Assembly: GCA_003559755.1 (NCBI GenBank)
Contig: PWKM01000196.1
Span: 1-20,180, forward strand
Length of the DNA stretch: 20,180 nt
Reading direction: 5' to 3'
DNA from: Planctomycetota bacterium
GTDB lineage: Bacteria > Planctomycetota > PUPC01
Shown: positions 1 through 6,515 of the stretch, piece after piece
How the letters are laid out: each line of letters starts with the position of its first letter
Position numbering within the stretch: position 1 is the first letter of the stretch
Notes under the pieces: model-generated
What the model was told of the DNA's origin: nothing
Databases searched by the model: none
The model's input: the letters and a program-made list of their open reading frames with translations, nothing else
Translations under genes and position numbers: made by a program

Positions 1-222
1 CCGCTCGATCTCGTCGCGGAGCGAACTCATCTCGGTCACGTCGTCGGTCGGGGCGCGATGGCCGCTGATGTTCCGGGGATGCATCGAGCACCGGTTCCCT
101 CTGCTTGCCGGACGGCTGCAGCAGTGTGTGTTGCATATCGGGCAGAGGTGCTGGCACTGCCCGGAATGTGACTGCGGGCCGCCCGCCTCGTCTCTCGTCT
201 GTTCTGTTCCCGGCTCACTCAC
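1..222 (-). CDS. Cys-rich protein of unknown function, N-terminal part (runs off left edge)
   Basis: Seventy-four codons are visible from a GTG at 222-220 to the window edge without a stop. The start lies 3 nt after the pyrE stop, in the same frame, and a GGAG lies 9 nt upstream of it (minus strand, 235-232), so it would be the second gene of the pyrE transcript. The N-terminus is polar (MSEPGTEQTRDEAGG). Residues 23-45 hold a Cys cluster, C23-x3-C27-x2-C30-x3-C34-C35-x9-C45, with His25 and His33, which resembles a small zinc-binding knuckle. The region after residue 58 turns charged (TDDVTEMSSLRDEIER), as at the start of a helix. About 80% of codons end in G or C, as in the neighbours. I do not recognise the family. 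ATGs at 84 or 30 could be the real start, in which case the Cys cluster would not be translated. The coding call is moderate. Confidence 0.5.
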   Translation of the reverse strand, partial: MSEPGTEQTRDEAGGPQSHSGQCQHLCPICNTHCCSRPASRGNRCSMHPRNISGHRAPTDDVTEMSSLRDEIER

Positions 223-225
223 AGG

Positions 226-783
226 TTATGGCTCCACGCCGAGGTCCTTGACGGTGAAAATGGGTGTAAACCGGACGCCCCGCTTTTCGAACGCCTCGGA
301 CGCACCGGCCAGCCGGTCGACCATCGCGATCACCCGCATCACCTCGCCGCCGACCGCTTCCACCGCGTCCATCGCCCGCAGCGTGCTGCCGCCGGTGGTG
401 ACCACGTCCTCGACCATCAGCACGCGGTGGCCCGGCCTCAGGTTCCCCTCGACCAGGCGGCCGGTCCCGTGCTGCTTCTGCTCCTTCCGGCAGATGAACC
501 CGGCGAGTGTGCGGCCCTGCAGGTCGGCGACGGCCAGCACGGCCCCGATGATCGGGTCGGCCCCCATCGTCATCCCGCCCACCGCGTCGATCCGTTCGCC
601 CTCGATCATCGCCAGGATGACCCGGGCGAGCACGTGGGCGCCGTCCGACGACAGGGTGAGCAGGCGGCCGTCGATATAGTAATGGCTCTTCTGGCCCGAG
701 GCCAGGGTAAACTCGCCTGTCTGGAACGCATCGCGTTGGATCAGTTCCAGCAGCCGCGCCCTGTCTGCGTTTTGTTCAGCCAT
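226..783 (-). CDS. pyrE: Orotate phosphoribosyltransferase
   Basis: The enzyme transfers the phosphoribosyl group of PRPP to orotate to give OMP, the fifth step of cytosolic de novo pyrimidine synthesis. The 185-residue length fits a short bacterial PyrE. Visible signatures are FTLASGQKSHYY (residues 25-36, orotate side), the catalytic loop RKEQKQHG (99-106, with Lys100, Lys103 and His105) and the PRPP-binding motif VEDVVTTGGS (124-133) with its acidic pair. The ATG at 783-781 is preceded on the minus strand by AGGGAG about 5 nt upstream, and a TTGACT-16-TAGAAT promoter lies just beyond, leaving a very short leader. It is divergent from prs, whose product makes its co-substrate PRPP. The function is secure. 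Confidence 0.95.
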   Translation of the reverse strand: MAEQNADRARLLELIQRDAFQTGEFTLASGQKSHYYIDGRLLTLSSDGAHVLARVILAMIEGERIDAVGGMTMGADPIIGAVLAVADLQGRTLAGFICRKEQKQHGTGRLVEGNLRPGHRVLMVEDVVTTGGSTLRAMDAVEAVGGEVMRVIAMVDRLAGASEAFEKRGVRFTPIFTVKDLGVEP

Positions 784-805
784 ACCGTCTCCCTAATTTT
801 TCCCG

Positions 806-833
806 ATTCTAGCGGCGGGTTCGGCCAAGTCAA
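806..833 (-). promoter_or_regulatory. Sigma-70-type promoter of pyrE
   Basis: Read on the minus strand, a -35 TTGACT (833-828) and a -10 TAGAAT (811-806) are separated by 16 nt. Transcription would begin near 800, giving a leader of under 20 nt before the pyrE ATG. This leaves no room for a leader-peptide attenuator of the enterobacterial pyrE kind. Confidence 0.7.
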
Positions 834-864
834 CATCGGGGCCGTCATCGGGCGGCCAAGACGC

Positions 865-893
865 TTGACTTTCGGTGGGGCCGCTCCTATAAT
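865..893 (+). promoter_or_regulatory. Sigma-70-type promoter of the prs-rplY-pth-rpsF operon
   Basis: A -35 TTGACT (865-870) and a consensus -10 TATAAT (888-893) are separated by exactly 17 nt. The predicted start is near 900, which gives an untranslated leader of about 100 nt before prs. It is the best promoter match in the window, as expected for a prs and ribosomal-protein operon. Its -35 lies 31 nt from the -35 of the divergent pyrE promoter. Confidence 0.75.
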
Positions 894-984
894 TCGGCTT
901 TCGTACGGACCAGCCCGCCCAGGTGGGCACAGGGACGGTGTTTGCCGGATGATCCAGGGCGGCCCGACCTGAAGCGATATCCCG

Positions 985-1003
985 ATAAGACATAAGGTCT
1001 TAT
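985..1003 (+). promoter_or_regulatory. Hairpin covering the prs start codon
   Basis: A perfect 7-bp inverted repeat, ATAAGAC (985-991) and GTCTTAT (997-1003), has a 5-nt loop ATAAG. The 3' arm contains the first two bases of the ATG at 1002, and the weak AAGG ribosome site is split between loop and arm. In RNA it would hide this start, which suggests either translational control or initiation at the next ATG (1014 or 1029). No gene overlaps the 5' arm. Confidence 0.5.
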
Positions 1004-1970
1004 GGAACACAATATGGTGAATTCGGAGATGAAAATACTGTCGGGGACGGCCAATCCCGCCCTGACACAGACCATCTGCTCGCACCTGGGCATCCCGGTC
1101 AGTGCCGCGATGATTAAACGGTTCCCCGACGGCGAACTGAATATCAAGGTCCAGGACGACGTGCGCGGGACGGACCTGTTCATCGTCCAGCCCACCTGCT
1201 GCCCGCAGAACGAGATGCTGATGGAACTCCTGATGCTCATCGACTGCGCGTCGCGGGCGTCCGCCGGCCGAATCACCGCGGTGGTGCCCTACTACGGATA
1301 CGCCCGGAAGGACCGCAAGGACGAGGGCCGGGTCCCGATCACCGCCAAGCTGGTGGCGAATATGCTGGTCACCGCCGGGGCCGACCGGGTGCTGGTGATG
1401 GACCTGCACGCCCCGCAGATCCAGGGCTTTTTCGATATCCCCGTCGATCATCTGTTCGCCAAGCCGGTCTTCCTGAAACGGCTGAAGCAAATGGACCTCG
1501 GCGACCTGGTCTGCGCCAGCCCGGACATCGGCAGCATGAAGATGGCCATCAATTATGCCCACGTGTTGGGCACGCCGGTCGCCTCCTGCCACAAACAGCG
1601 GATCACCAGCGAGACGGTCAAGATCACCGCCGTGGTCGGCGACGTGGAGGACAAGAACGTGCTCATCGTCGATGACCTGATCGCCAGCGGCGGCTCGATT
1701 GCCACCGCGGCCGAATACCTGAAGGAAGCGGGGGCCAGAAATATCTATGTCTGCGCCACCCATCCGGTCTTGTGCGGGAACGCCATCTCACTGCTCGACG
1801 ACGCGCCCATCTCAAAGGTGTTCGTAGCAGACACCATCCCGCTCCCCGACTCGGGAGTTCCGGAGAAATTCGAGGTCGTATCGGTCGCACCGTTCATCGC
1901 CGAGGCGATCAAACGAATTCATATGAACATGTCCGTCAGTTACCTATTCCGAGACACAGAACCACAATGA
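1002..1970 (+). CDS. prs: Ribose-phosphate pyrophosphokinase (PRPP synthetase)
   Basis: The enzyme makes PRPP from ribose 5-phosphate and ATP in the cytosol, feeding purine, pyrimidine, histidine, tryptophan and NAD synthesis. Visible motifs are FPDGE (41-45), the ATP-side YARKDRK (100-106), DLHAPQIQGFFDIPVDHL (134-151) and the PRPP loop LIVDDLIASGGS (221-232). Most class I enzymes have IDT-G/A-GT in that loop; here Asp and Thr are replaced by Ala and Ser. The length of 322 matches the family with a slight N-terminal extension. Starts at 1014 or 1029 are possible, because the 1002 ATG lies in a hairpin and homologues usually begin near MKILSG (residue 10). It is the first gene of the right-going operon and overlaps rplY by ATGA. 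Confidence 0.95.
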   Translation: MEHNMVNSEMKILSGTANPALTQTICSHLGIPVSAAMIKRFPDGELNIKVQDDVRGTDLFIVQPTCCPQNEMLMELLMLIDCASRASAGRITAVVPYYGYARKDRKDEGRVPITAKLVANMLVTAGADRVLVMDLHAPQIQGFFDIPVDHLFAKPVFLKRLKQMDLGDLVCASPDIGSMKMAINYAHVLGTPVASCHKQRITSETVKITAVVGDVEDKNVLIVDDLIASGGSIATAAEYLKEAGARNIYVCATHPVLCGNAISLLDDAPISKVFVADTIPLPDSGVPEKFEVVSVAPFIAEAIKRIHMNMSVSYLFRDTEPQ

Positions 1971-2629
1971 ACGATCAAACAATCAAAGCGGAAAGACGCG
2001 AAGACACCGGGTCCAGTGCAGCACGCCGACTGCGGCGGAACGGGAAAATCCCCGCCGTCATTTACGGCCACAAAGAGGACGCGGTCCCCATCCAGCTCGA
2101 TGCCGAGGCCGTACATCAGATATTCTCACACCGGATGATGATGGTGTCCCTCAAAACCGGGCGGACCACCGACCAGGTGCTGGTGAAAGAAGTCCAGCTC
2201 GACCCGTTCGGCGAAGAGATCCTGCACCTCGACTTCGAGCGGGTGGCCATGGACGAGCTCGTCGAGATCGAATGCCCGGTCGAGTTCGTGGGGACGCCGA
2301 AAGGGGCCGCCGCCGGCGGTGTGACCGAACACCCGGTGACCGACCTGACCGTGCAGTGCCTGCCCGGCGACATCCCCGAGAACATCACCGTCCGCGTGTC
2401 CGACCTCGAAATCGGCGACACGATCACCGTCGCCGACATCGAGCCGCCCGAGGGCGTCGAGATCATCACCGAGCCGGAGGCCGTCCTGATCACCATCCGA
2501 CCGCCGGAAGAGTTGGAAGAGGAAGAAGAAGAACTGGCGGTCGATGAGCCCGAACTGATCGGACGCGAGGAAGAGGAAGAAGAGGCCGAAGAAGGCGAGG
2601 CGCCGGAACGGTCCGAAGAAACCGGCTGA
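1967..2629 (+). CDS. rplY: Large ribosomal subunit protein bL25, CTC/TL5 type
   Basis: This protein binds 5S rRNA in the 50S subunit. The 220-residue protein is the long two-domain (CTC/TL5) form. The N-terminal RNA-binding beta-barrel spans about residues 1-95 and includes RRNGKIPAVIYGH (23-35), which is diagnostic. The second domain spans about 96-180. Residues 181-220 form an acidic tail dominated by Glu. The ATG overlaps the prs stop (ATGA) and there is no clear ribosome site, so translational coupling is likely. An open frame continues upstream, but that part only shadows prs. The prs-ctc-pth order is the one known from Bacillus. The product call is secure. Confidence 0.93.
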   Translation: MNDQTIKAERREDTGSSAARRLRRNGKIPAVIYGHKEDAVPIQLDAEAVHQIFSHRMMMVSLKTGRTTDQVLVKEVQLDPFGEEILHLDFERVAMDELVEIECPVEFVGTPKGAAAGGVTEHPVTDLTVQCLPGDIPENITVRVSDLEIGDTITVADIEPPEGVEIITEPEAVLITIRPPEELEEEEEELAVDEPELIGREEEEEEAEEGEAPERSEETG

Positions 2630-2650
2630 CCCAGAGACCGGAGCGCCGAC

Positions 2651-3208
2651 ATGCTTGCCGCCTTTGGGCTGGGCAACCCGGGAAGACGATACAGCGGGAC
2701 CCGGCATAATGTCGGGTTCGACGTGATCGACCGGGTGGCCGACCGGTGCGGAGCGGCGGTGTCGAAACGGCGCCATAACGCACGCATGGGCGAGGCCGAC
2801 ACGGGGACCGCCCGGGTGCTGCTGGTGAAGCCGCAGACGTATATGAACAACTCGGGCCGGTCGGTCCGGTCGGTCGTCGACTGGTACGGGCTGGAGCCCG
2901 ATGAACTGATCGTGGTTTGCGACCACCTCGATCTCGAGCCCGGCCGGATTCGGATCGGCCGCAAGGGCTCGAGCGGCGGCCAACGAGGGCTGCGGTCGGT
3001 CGCAGCCGTTCTGGGCACCGACGAATATCCCCGGCTGCGTGTGGGGATCGGCCGGCCGCCGGTCGGGATGGACGCAGTGGACTTTGTGCTCGGCCGGTTT
3101 ACGGCCGGCGAACGGAAAATCGTGGCGGATGCCGTCGAGCAGGCCGCCGAAGCAGTATTGTGCTGGGCTAACGAAGGAATCGATGCCTGCATGAACAGGT
3201 TCAACTGA
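2651..3208 (+). CDS. pth: Peptidyl-tRNA hydrolase (Pth1)
   Basis: Pth releases tRNA from peptidyl-tRNAs that drop off ribosomes. Its 185 residues match the bacterial Pth1 length. Catalytic and binding residues are present: Asn9 in GLGNPG, His19 in TRHNVGF, Asn66/Asn67 in YMNNSG, and Asp91 in DHLDLEPG. The usual GGHNGL segment reads GGQRGL (109-114), so the His-Asn pair known from the E. coli enzyme is Gln-Arg here. The ATG is preceded by GGAG at 2640-2643 with 7 nt spacing. It lies between rplY and rpsF, with short gaps on both sides (21 and 13 nt), so it is co-transcribed. Confidence 0.94.
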   Translation: MLAAFGLGNPGRRYSGTRHNVGFDVIDRVADRCGAAVSKRRHNARMGEADTGTARVLLVKPQTYMNNSGRSVRSVVDWYGLEPDELIVVCDHLDLEPGRIRIGRKGSSGGQRGLRSVAAVLGTDEYPRLRVGIGRPPVGMDAVDFVLGRFTAGERKIVADAVEQAAEAVLCWANEGIDACMNRFN

Positions 3209-3213
3209 AGGGG
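3208..3213 (+). promoter_or_regulatory. Ribosome binding site that fixes the TTG start of rpsF
   Basis: AAGGGG ends 8 nt before the TTG at 3222. There is no ATG or GTG at the proper place, and the conserved REYEGMFLV of bS6 starts directly after the TTG, so the non-ATG start is well supported. Confidence 0.6.
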
Positions 3214-3221
3214 CTAGAAGC

Positions 3222-3773
3222 TTGCGAGAATACGAAGGAATGTTCCTGGTCAACGACAAGAAGGCGTCCGACGATTTCGAGGGCGTCGCAGACCACATCC
3301 GCGCCATCCTCGAACGAAGAGGCGCCACCATCGACACCCTCGAACTGTGGGAGAGCGGCCGGCTGGCCTATCCCGTCGAGGGCCGGACGCACGGGGCACA
3401 CGTCCTCGGCCGCTTCGAAGCGGACCCGTCCGTCATCTCCGACATCAAGCGGGAATGCCGCATCTCGAACATCGTCATGAGGGCGATGATCCTCAGGGCG
3501 GACGAGATCGGCACCTCCGTCGAAGAAGCCCGCGAACATGAGAAGGAGCGGAAGAGACAGGCCGCTATCCGCGCCGGAGAGATCGTCGAAGACGAAGACG
3601 AGGAAGACGACTACGACGAGGAGTACGACGAAGACGAGGAAGGCGAGGAGGAGGAAGGCGAGGAGGAAACCGAGGAAGAAGCAGAGGCCGACGAAGAAGA
3701 ACAGTCGGACGAACCAGAGGAAGAAAACGAGCCCGAGGAGGACGACGAAGAGGGCGAAGAACCGAATCGTTGA
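3222..3773 (+). CDS. rpsF: Small ribosomal subunit protein bS6 with long acidic C-terminal tail
   Basis: bS6 pairs with bS18 on the platform of the 30S subunit. The core (residues 1 to about 103) shows REYEGMFLVNDK at the start, the LAYPVEGRTHGAH strand and the ferredoxin-like fold pattern. A basic linker (about 104-118, EKERKRQAAIRAG) is followed by roughly 64 residues made almost wholly of Glu and Asp (120-183), which brings the protein to 183 residues against 100-135 in most bacteria. E. coli adds a few glutamates to bS6 after translation with RimK; here a far longer acidic tail is encoded. The DNA of the tail is a purine-rich GA tract (about 3579-3770). The start is TTG. rpsF opens the classical rpsF-ssb-rpsR-rplI-dnaB block. 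Confidence 0.93.
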   Translation: MREYEGMFLVNDKKASDDFEGVADHIRAILERRGATIDTLELWESGRLAYPVEGRTHGAHVLGRFEADPSVISDIKRECRISNIVMRAMILRADEIGTSVEEAREHEKERKRQAAIRAGEIVEDEDEEDDYDEEYDEDEEGEEEEGEEETEEEAEADEEEQSDEPEEENEPEEDDEEGEEPNR

Positions 3774-3801
3774 ACCGACAGGACCGGCCCGGGAGAAAAA
3801 A

Positions 3802-4266
3802 ATGTCTGCAAACCTGAACAAAGTGCTTTTAATCGGCAACGTAACGCAGGACCCTGAACTCCGATATGTGTCCTCCGGCACCGCCGTCCTCGACTTGGGG
3901 CTGGCAATCAACCGCCGGACCAAGCAGGACGACGGCACCTGGGGCGAAGAGACGACGTTCCTCGACGTCACCTGCTGGGGGCGCCAGGCGGAGAACTGCG
4001 CCGAGTACCTGAGCAAGGGCCGGCCCGTCTTCGTCGAGGGATACCTGCGGCTGGACCAGTGGCAGGACAAGGAGAGCGGCCAGAACCGCCAGCGGCTCCG
4101 AGTCACCGCCCAGGATGTGCAATTCCTCGGAAGTGGCGGCGGCGGTGGCGGCAGCAGGCGCGGCGGCCAGGGAGGCGGCCGGGGAAGCGGCCCCCGCCCC
4201 CCTGTGGATCAGCCGCCCGGGCCCCCGACCGATAACGACCTGTCCGACGACGACATCCCGTTCTAA
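3802..4266 (+). CDS. ssb: Single-stranded DNA-binding protein
   Basis: SSB coats single-stranded DNA during replication and repair and recruits partners through its C-terminal tip. The 154-residue protein has an OB-fold (about residues 5-108) with NKVLLIGNVTQDPELRY at the start and the VFVEGYLR strand. A Gly/Arg/Pro-rich linker (111-143) follows, then the acidic tip SDDDIPF (148-154), the canonical partner-binding motif. The ATG at 3802 is preceded by GGGAG with 6 nt spacing, and the conserved N-terminus begins there, although the frame is open further upstream over rpsF. It sits between rpsF and rpsR as in many bacteria. Confidence 0.96.
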   Translation: MSANLNKVLLIGNVTQDPELRYVSSGTAVLDLGLAINRRTKQDDGTWGEETTFLDVTCWGRQAENCAEYLSKGRPVFVEGYLRLDQWQDKESGQNRQRLRVTAQDVQFLGSGGGGGGSRRGGQGGGRGSGPRPPVDQPPGPPTDNDLSDDDIPF

Positions 4267-4295
4267 ATAAGAGAATCAGGAGGTACCGACGACCG

Positions 4296-4535
4296 ATGGC
4301 AAGACGACGAAGACCATACACCCGGCCGGGCGACAAATCCCGGTGCCGGTTCTGTAAGCTGGACATCGACCGGGTGGACTACAAGGACGTGAACACCCTA
4401 CGCAAGATGTTGACGGGTCAGGGAAAGATTTTCTCCCGCAGGCGATCAGGAAACTGCAGCGCCCACCAGCGAAGCGTGAAGAAAGCGATCAAGCGGGCGC
4501 GGGAGATTGCCCTGCTCCCCTACTCAGGAAGATAG
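4296..4535 (+). CDS. rpsR: Small ribosomal subunit protein bS18, zinc-binding (C+) form
   Basis: bS18 binds bS6 and 16S rRNA on the 30S platform. The 79 residues include the family core DYKDVNTLRKMLTGQGKI (28-45) and end in AREIALLPY. The Cys pattern C17-x2-C20 ... C54-x2-H57 forms a plausible four-ligand zinc site, the C+ type described for duplicated ribosomal proteins. Such C+ forms need zinc, and C- copies are often induced by zinc starvation; no second copy is in this window. An AGGAGG lies 12 nt upstream of the ATG, slightly far but strong. The N-terminus is very basic. Confidence 0.95.
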   Translation: MARRRRPYTRPGDKSRCRFCKLDIDRVDYKDVNTLRKMLTGQGKIFSRRRSGNCSAHQRSVKKAIKRAREIALLPYSGR

Positions 4536-4550
4536 CCCCAGGAACGGGGC
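4535..4550 (+). other. Small GC hairpin between rpsR and rplI
   Basis: GCCCC (4535-4539) and GGGGC (4546-4550) pair across a 6-nt loop. The first G is the last base of the rpsR stop codon. A run of six T follows only after GGAGG, the rplI ribosome site, so this is not a normal terminator. It may protect the mRNA or tune coupling between the two genes. Confidence 0.35.
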
Positions 4551-4565
4551 CTTGGAGGTTTTTTG

Positions 4566-5009
4566 ATGAAAGTACTGCTCAGGGAGCGCGTGGACAAGCT
4601 GGGCGAACGCGGGGAAATCGTGGACGTGGCCACCGGCTACGCCCGGAATTACCTGCTGCCGAGGCAGCTCGCCGTCCGGGCCACCGAGGCGAATTTTGCA
4701 GAACTCGAGCGTGAAAGAGTGCGCATCGCCCGGCTCGCCGAGAAGGAGCGGGCCGAACGAAAGGCCGCCATCGAGCGATTGGAGCAGAGCTCCTGCACCG
4801 TCGTCGCCGCCGCAAGCCCCGAAGGGCACCTGTACGGCTCGGTGGGGCCGCGCCAGATCGCAGAAGCACTCTCCGCCGACGGCATCGAGGTCTCGCCGGG
4901 CGATATCGACCTCGATGAGCCGTTCGACGAGACCGGAGTTTACCTCGTCCAGGTACGTCTGGGGCCGGACGAGGTCGCATCGACCCGGCTGTGGATCGTC
5001 GCCGAGTAG
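4566..5009 (+). CDS. rplI: Large ribosomal subunit protein bL9
   Basis: bL9 binds 23S rRNA near the L1 stalk and stretches away from the ribosome. The 147-residue protein shows the N-terminal signature MKVLLRERVDKLGERGEIVDV and the GYARNYLLPRQLA segment (residues 24-36). A long charged helix (about 44-75) and the C-terminal domain (about 76-147) follow. The ATG at 4566 has GGAGG with 7 nt spacing (4554-4558). A TTG one codon earlier is possible but unlikely. It lies downstream of rpsR as in the classical operon. Confidence 0.95.
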   Translation: MKVLLRERVDKLGERGEIVDVATGYARNYLLPRQLAVRATEANFAELERERVRIARLAEKERAERKAAIERLEQSSCTVVAAASPEGHLYGSVGPRQIAEALSADGIEVSPGDIDLDEPFDETGVYLVQVRLGPDEVASTRLWIVAE

Positions 5010-5099
5010 CGACCACACGGCAAGCGGGCGATGTTCGAACCGTGCAGACGGTATGCCTGCCCGGCGTGAACAGCGCCCCAACAGTTCCGAAACAGACAG

Positions 5100-6488
5100 A
5101 TGAGCAACGGACAGAACGGCGAACGCGTTCCGCCGCACAGCGAGGAGGCCGAAGTCGCCGTACTCGGCGCGGTCATGCTCGAGCCCAAGGCGATGGGCTC
5201 GGTCGCACCCCTGCTCCACGCCGACTGCTTCTACCGGCCGGACCACCGCACGATCTACTCCGCGTTCAGCAACCTCTACAACCGGAACCAGCCCATCGAC
5301 GTGGTGTCGGTCAAGGAGGAGCTGCGGCGGATGGGCGAGGCCGAAATCGCCGCCAACACCGACCTGTTCCTGACCCTCGGCAACCAGGTCCCGTCCGCCG
5401 CCAACGCCGAGCACTACGCCGACATCGTCAGCCAGAAATACTTGCTCCGCTCCCTCATCACCGCCTGCACCGAATCGCTGGTCGAGGCCTACGACCAGGC
5501 GCGGTCGGTGACCGACATCCTCGACTCCGCCGAGCAGCGAGTGTTCGACATCGCCACCCGCTTCGAGGCCCGACGGCCCGCCGGCCTGGGCGACATCATA
5601 AACACCGTCGTCGATACCATCATGAACCACCCCGAGCGGCTGGTCGGCCTGCAATCCGACTTCCCCGATCTGGACGAGATGACCGGCGGGCTCCACAAAG
5701 GCGAGTTCATCGTCATCGGCGGGCGGCCCAGCAGCGGGAAAACAACGTTCGCACTCAACCTCATCGAGCGAGTCGGCGTGCGCCAGGACGCAGGCGTCCT
5801 CATGTTCAGCTTGGAAATGCCCAGAGAGCAGATCGCCCAGAACCTCCTGTGCTGCCACGCGGGGATCGACTCCACCCCGCTCCGAACCGGCCGCCTCGAT
5901 AACCGGCAGTGGGAAAAGATCAGGGAGGCGGCGAGCGTGCTCTACGAATCGCCGGTCTACATCGACGACTCGCCCGGCCTCACCTGCAGCCAGCTCCGTT
6001 CAAAATGCCGGCAGGTTTTCTTACAACACGATATCCAACTGGTCGTCATCGACTACCTGCAACTCATGTCCGGCGAGCGGGCCGGGCGGGACAGCTCGCG
6101 CCTCCAGGAGATCACCGACATATCGCGCGGGCTGAAGGGCCTGGCCAAGGAACTCAACGTGCCCGTCATCGCCCTGTCACAGCTCTCTCGCGCCGCCGTC
6201 GGCGAAGCCAGCCAGCGGCCCAAACTCTCGCACCTCCGAGAGTCCGGAGCAATCGAGCAGGACGCCGACATGGTCATGCTGCTCTACCGCAACGATGTCG
6301 AGCCGGAGATGGCCGACGTTACCGAACTCATCGTCGCAAAACAGCGGAACGGACCGACCGGGACGGTGAAACTGACGTTCCGAAAGAACGAGCTGCGATT
6401 CGAATCGTACTCCGGCTACCCGGCCGAGCAGATGGGCGCGCCCGTGTCGGAAGACCGCGGGCTGGAAGAGGACGAGAACCCGTTCTGA
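5100..6488 (+). CDS. dnaB: Replicative DNA helicase DnaB
   Basis: DnaB is the hexameric 5'-3' helicase that opens the replication fork. The 462-residue length is normal and no intein is present. The N-terminal domain spans about residues 10-115, with PPHSEEAEVAVLGAVML at its start. The RecA-like domain carries Walker A GRPSSGKTT (208-216, Lys214), Walker B VVIDYLQL (315-322), and QLSR (361-364); the KQRNGPTG arginine-finger segment lies at 415-422. The Walker A Met of many homologues (SMGKT) is Ser. The last residues, GLEEDENPF, look like an SSB tip rather than a usual DnaB end. No good ribosome site precedes the ATG, although MSNGQNGERVPPHSEEAE fits the family start. A 5-bp hairpin (ACCGT 5039-5043, ACGGT 5048-5052) lies in the 90-nt gap after rplI. 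Confidence 0.95.
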   Translation: MSNGQNGERVPPHSEEAEVAVLGAVMLEPKAMGSVAPLLHADCFYRPDHRTIYSAFSNLYNRNQPIDVVSVKEELRRMGEAEIAANTDLFLTLGNQVPSAANAEHYADIVSQKYLLRSLITACTESLVEAYDQARSVTDILDSAEQRVFDIATRFEARRPAGLGDIINTVVDTIMNHPERLVGLQSDFPDLDEMTGGLHKGEFIVIGGRPSSGKTTFALNLIERVGVRQDAGVLMFSLEMPREQIAQNLLCCHAGIDSTPLRTGRLDNRQWEKIREAASVLYESPVYIDDSPGLTCSQLRSKCRQVFLQHDIQLVVIDYLQLMSGERAGRDSSRLQEITDISRGLKGLAKELNVPVIALSQLSRAAVGEASQRPKLSHLRESGAIEQDADMVMLLYRNDVEPEMADVTELIVAKQRNGPTGTVKLTFRKNELRFESYSGYPAEQMGAPVSEDRGLEEDENPF

Positions 6489-6515
6489 CGGATCCATAAG
6501 GATGGATGCCGAACC

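Noticed and set aside
741..1763. Minus-strand open frame of about 340 codons across the pyrE-prs gap
   Set aside because: It runs through both divergent promoters and antisense to prs, and its sequence has no recognisable motif.
3140..3221. S6:S18 autoregulatory RNA motif upstream of rpsF
   Set aside because: Only 13 nt separate pth and rpsF. A 4-bp stem (CCTG/CAGG, 3186-3199) is all that I can find, and the expected conserved bulge is not evident.
4138..4200. GGC-rich tract as a tandem repeat element
   Set aside because: It encodes the Gly/Arg-rich linker of SSB, a normal feature of that protein.
4535..4564. Hairpin followed by six T after rpsR, as an intrinsic terminator
   Set aside because: The stem is only 5 bp, and the T run comes 8 nt after it and beyond the rplI ribosome site. 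Termination there would cut the essential operon.
5706..5760. Possible intein insertion point in the DnaB Walker A region
   Set aside because: The Walker A segment is continuous and the protein has normal length.
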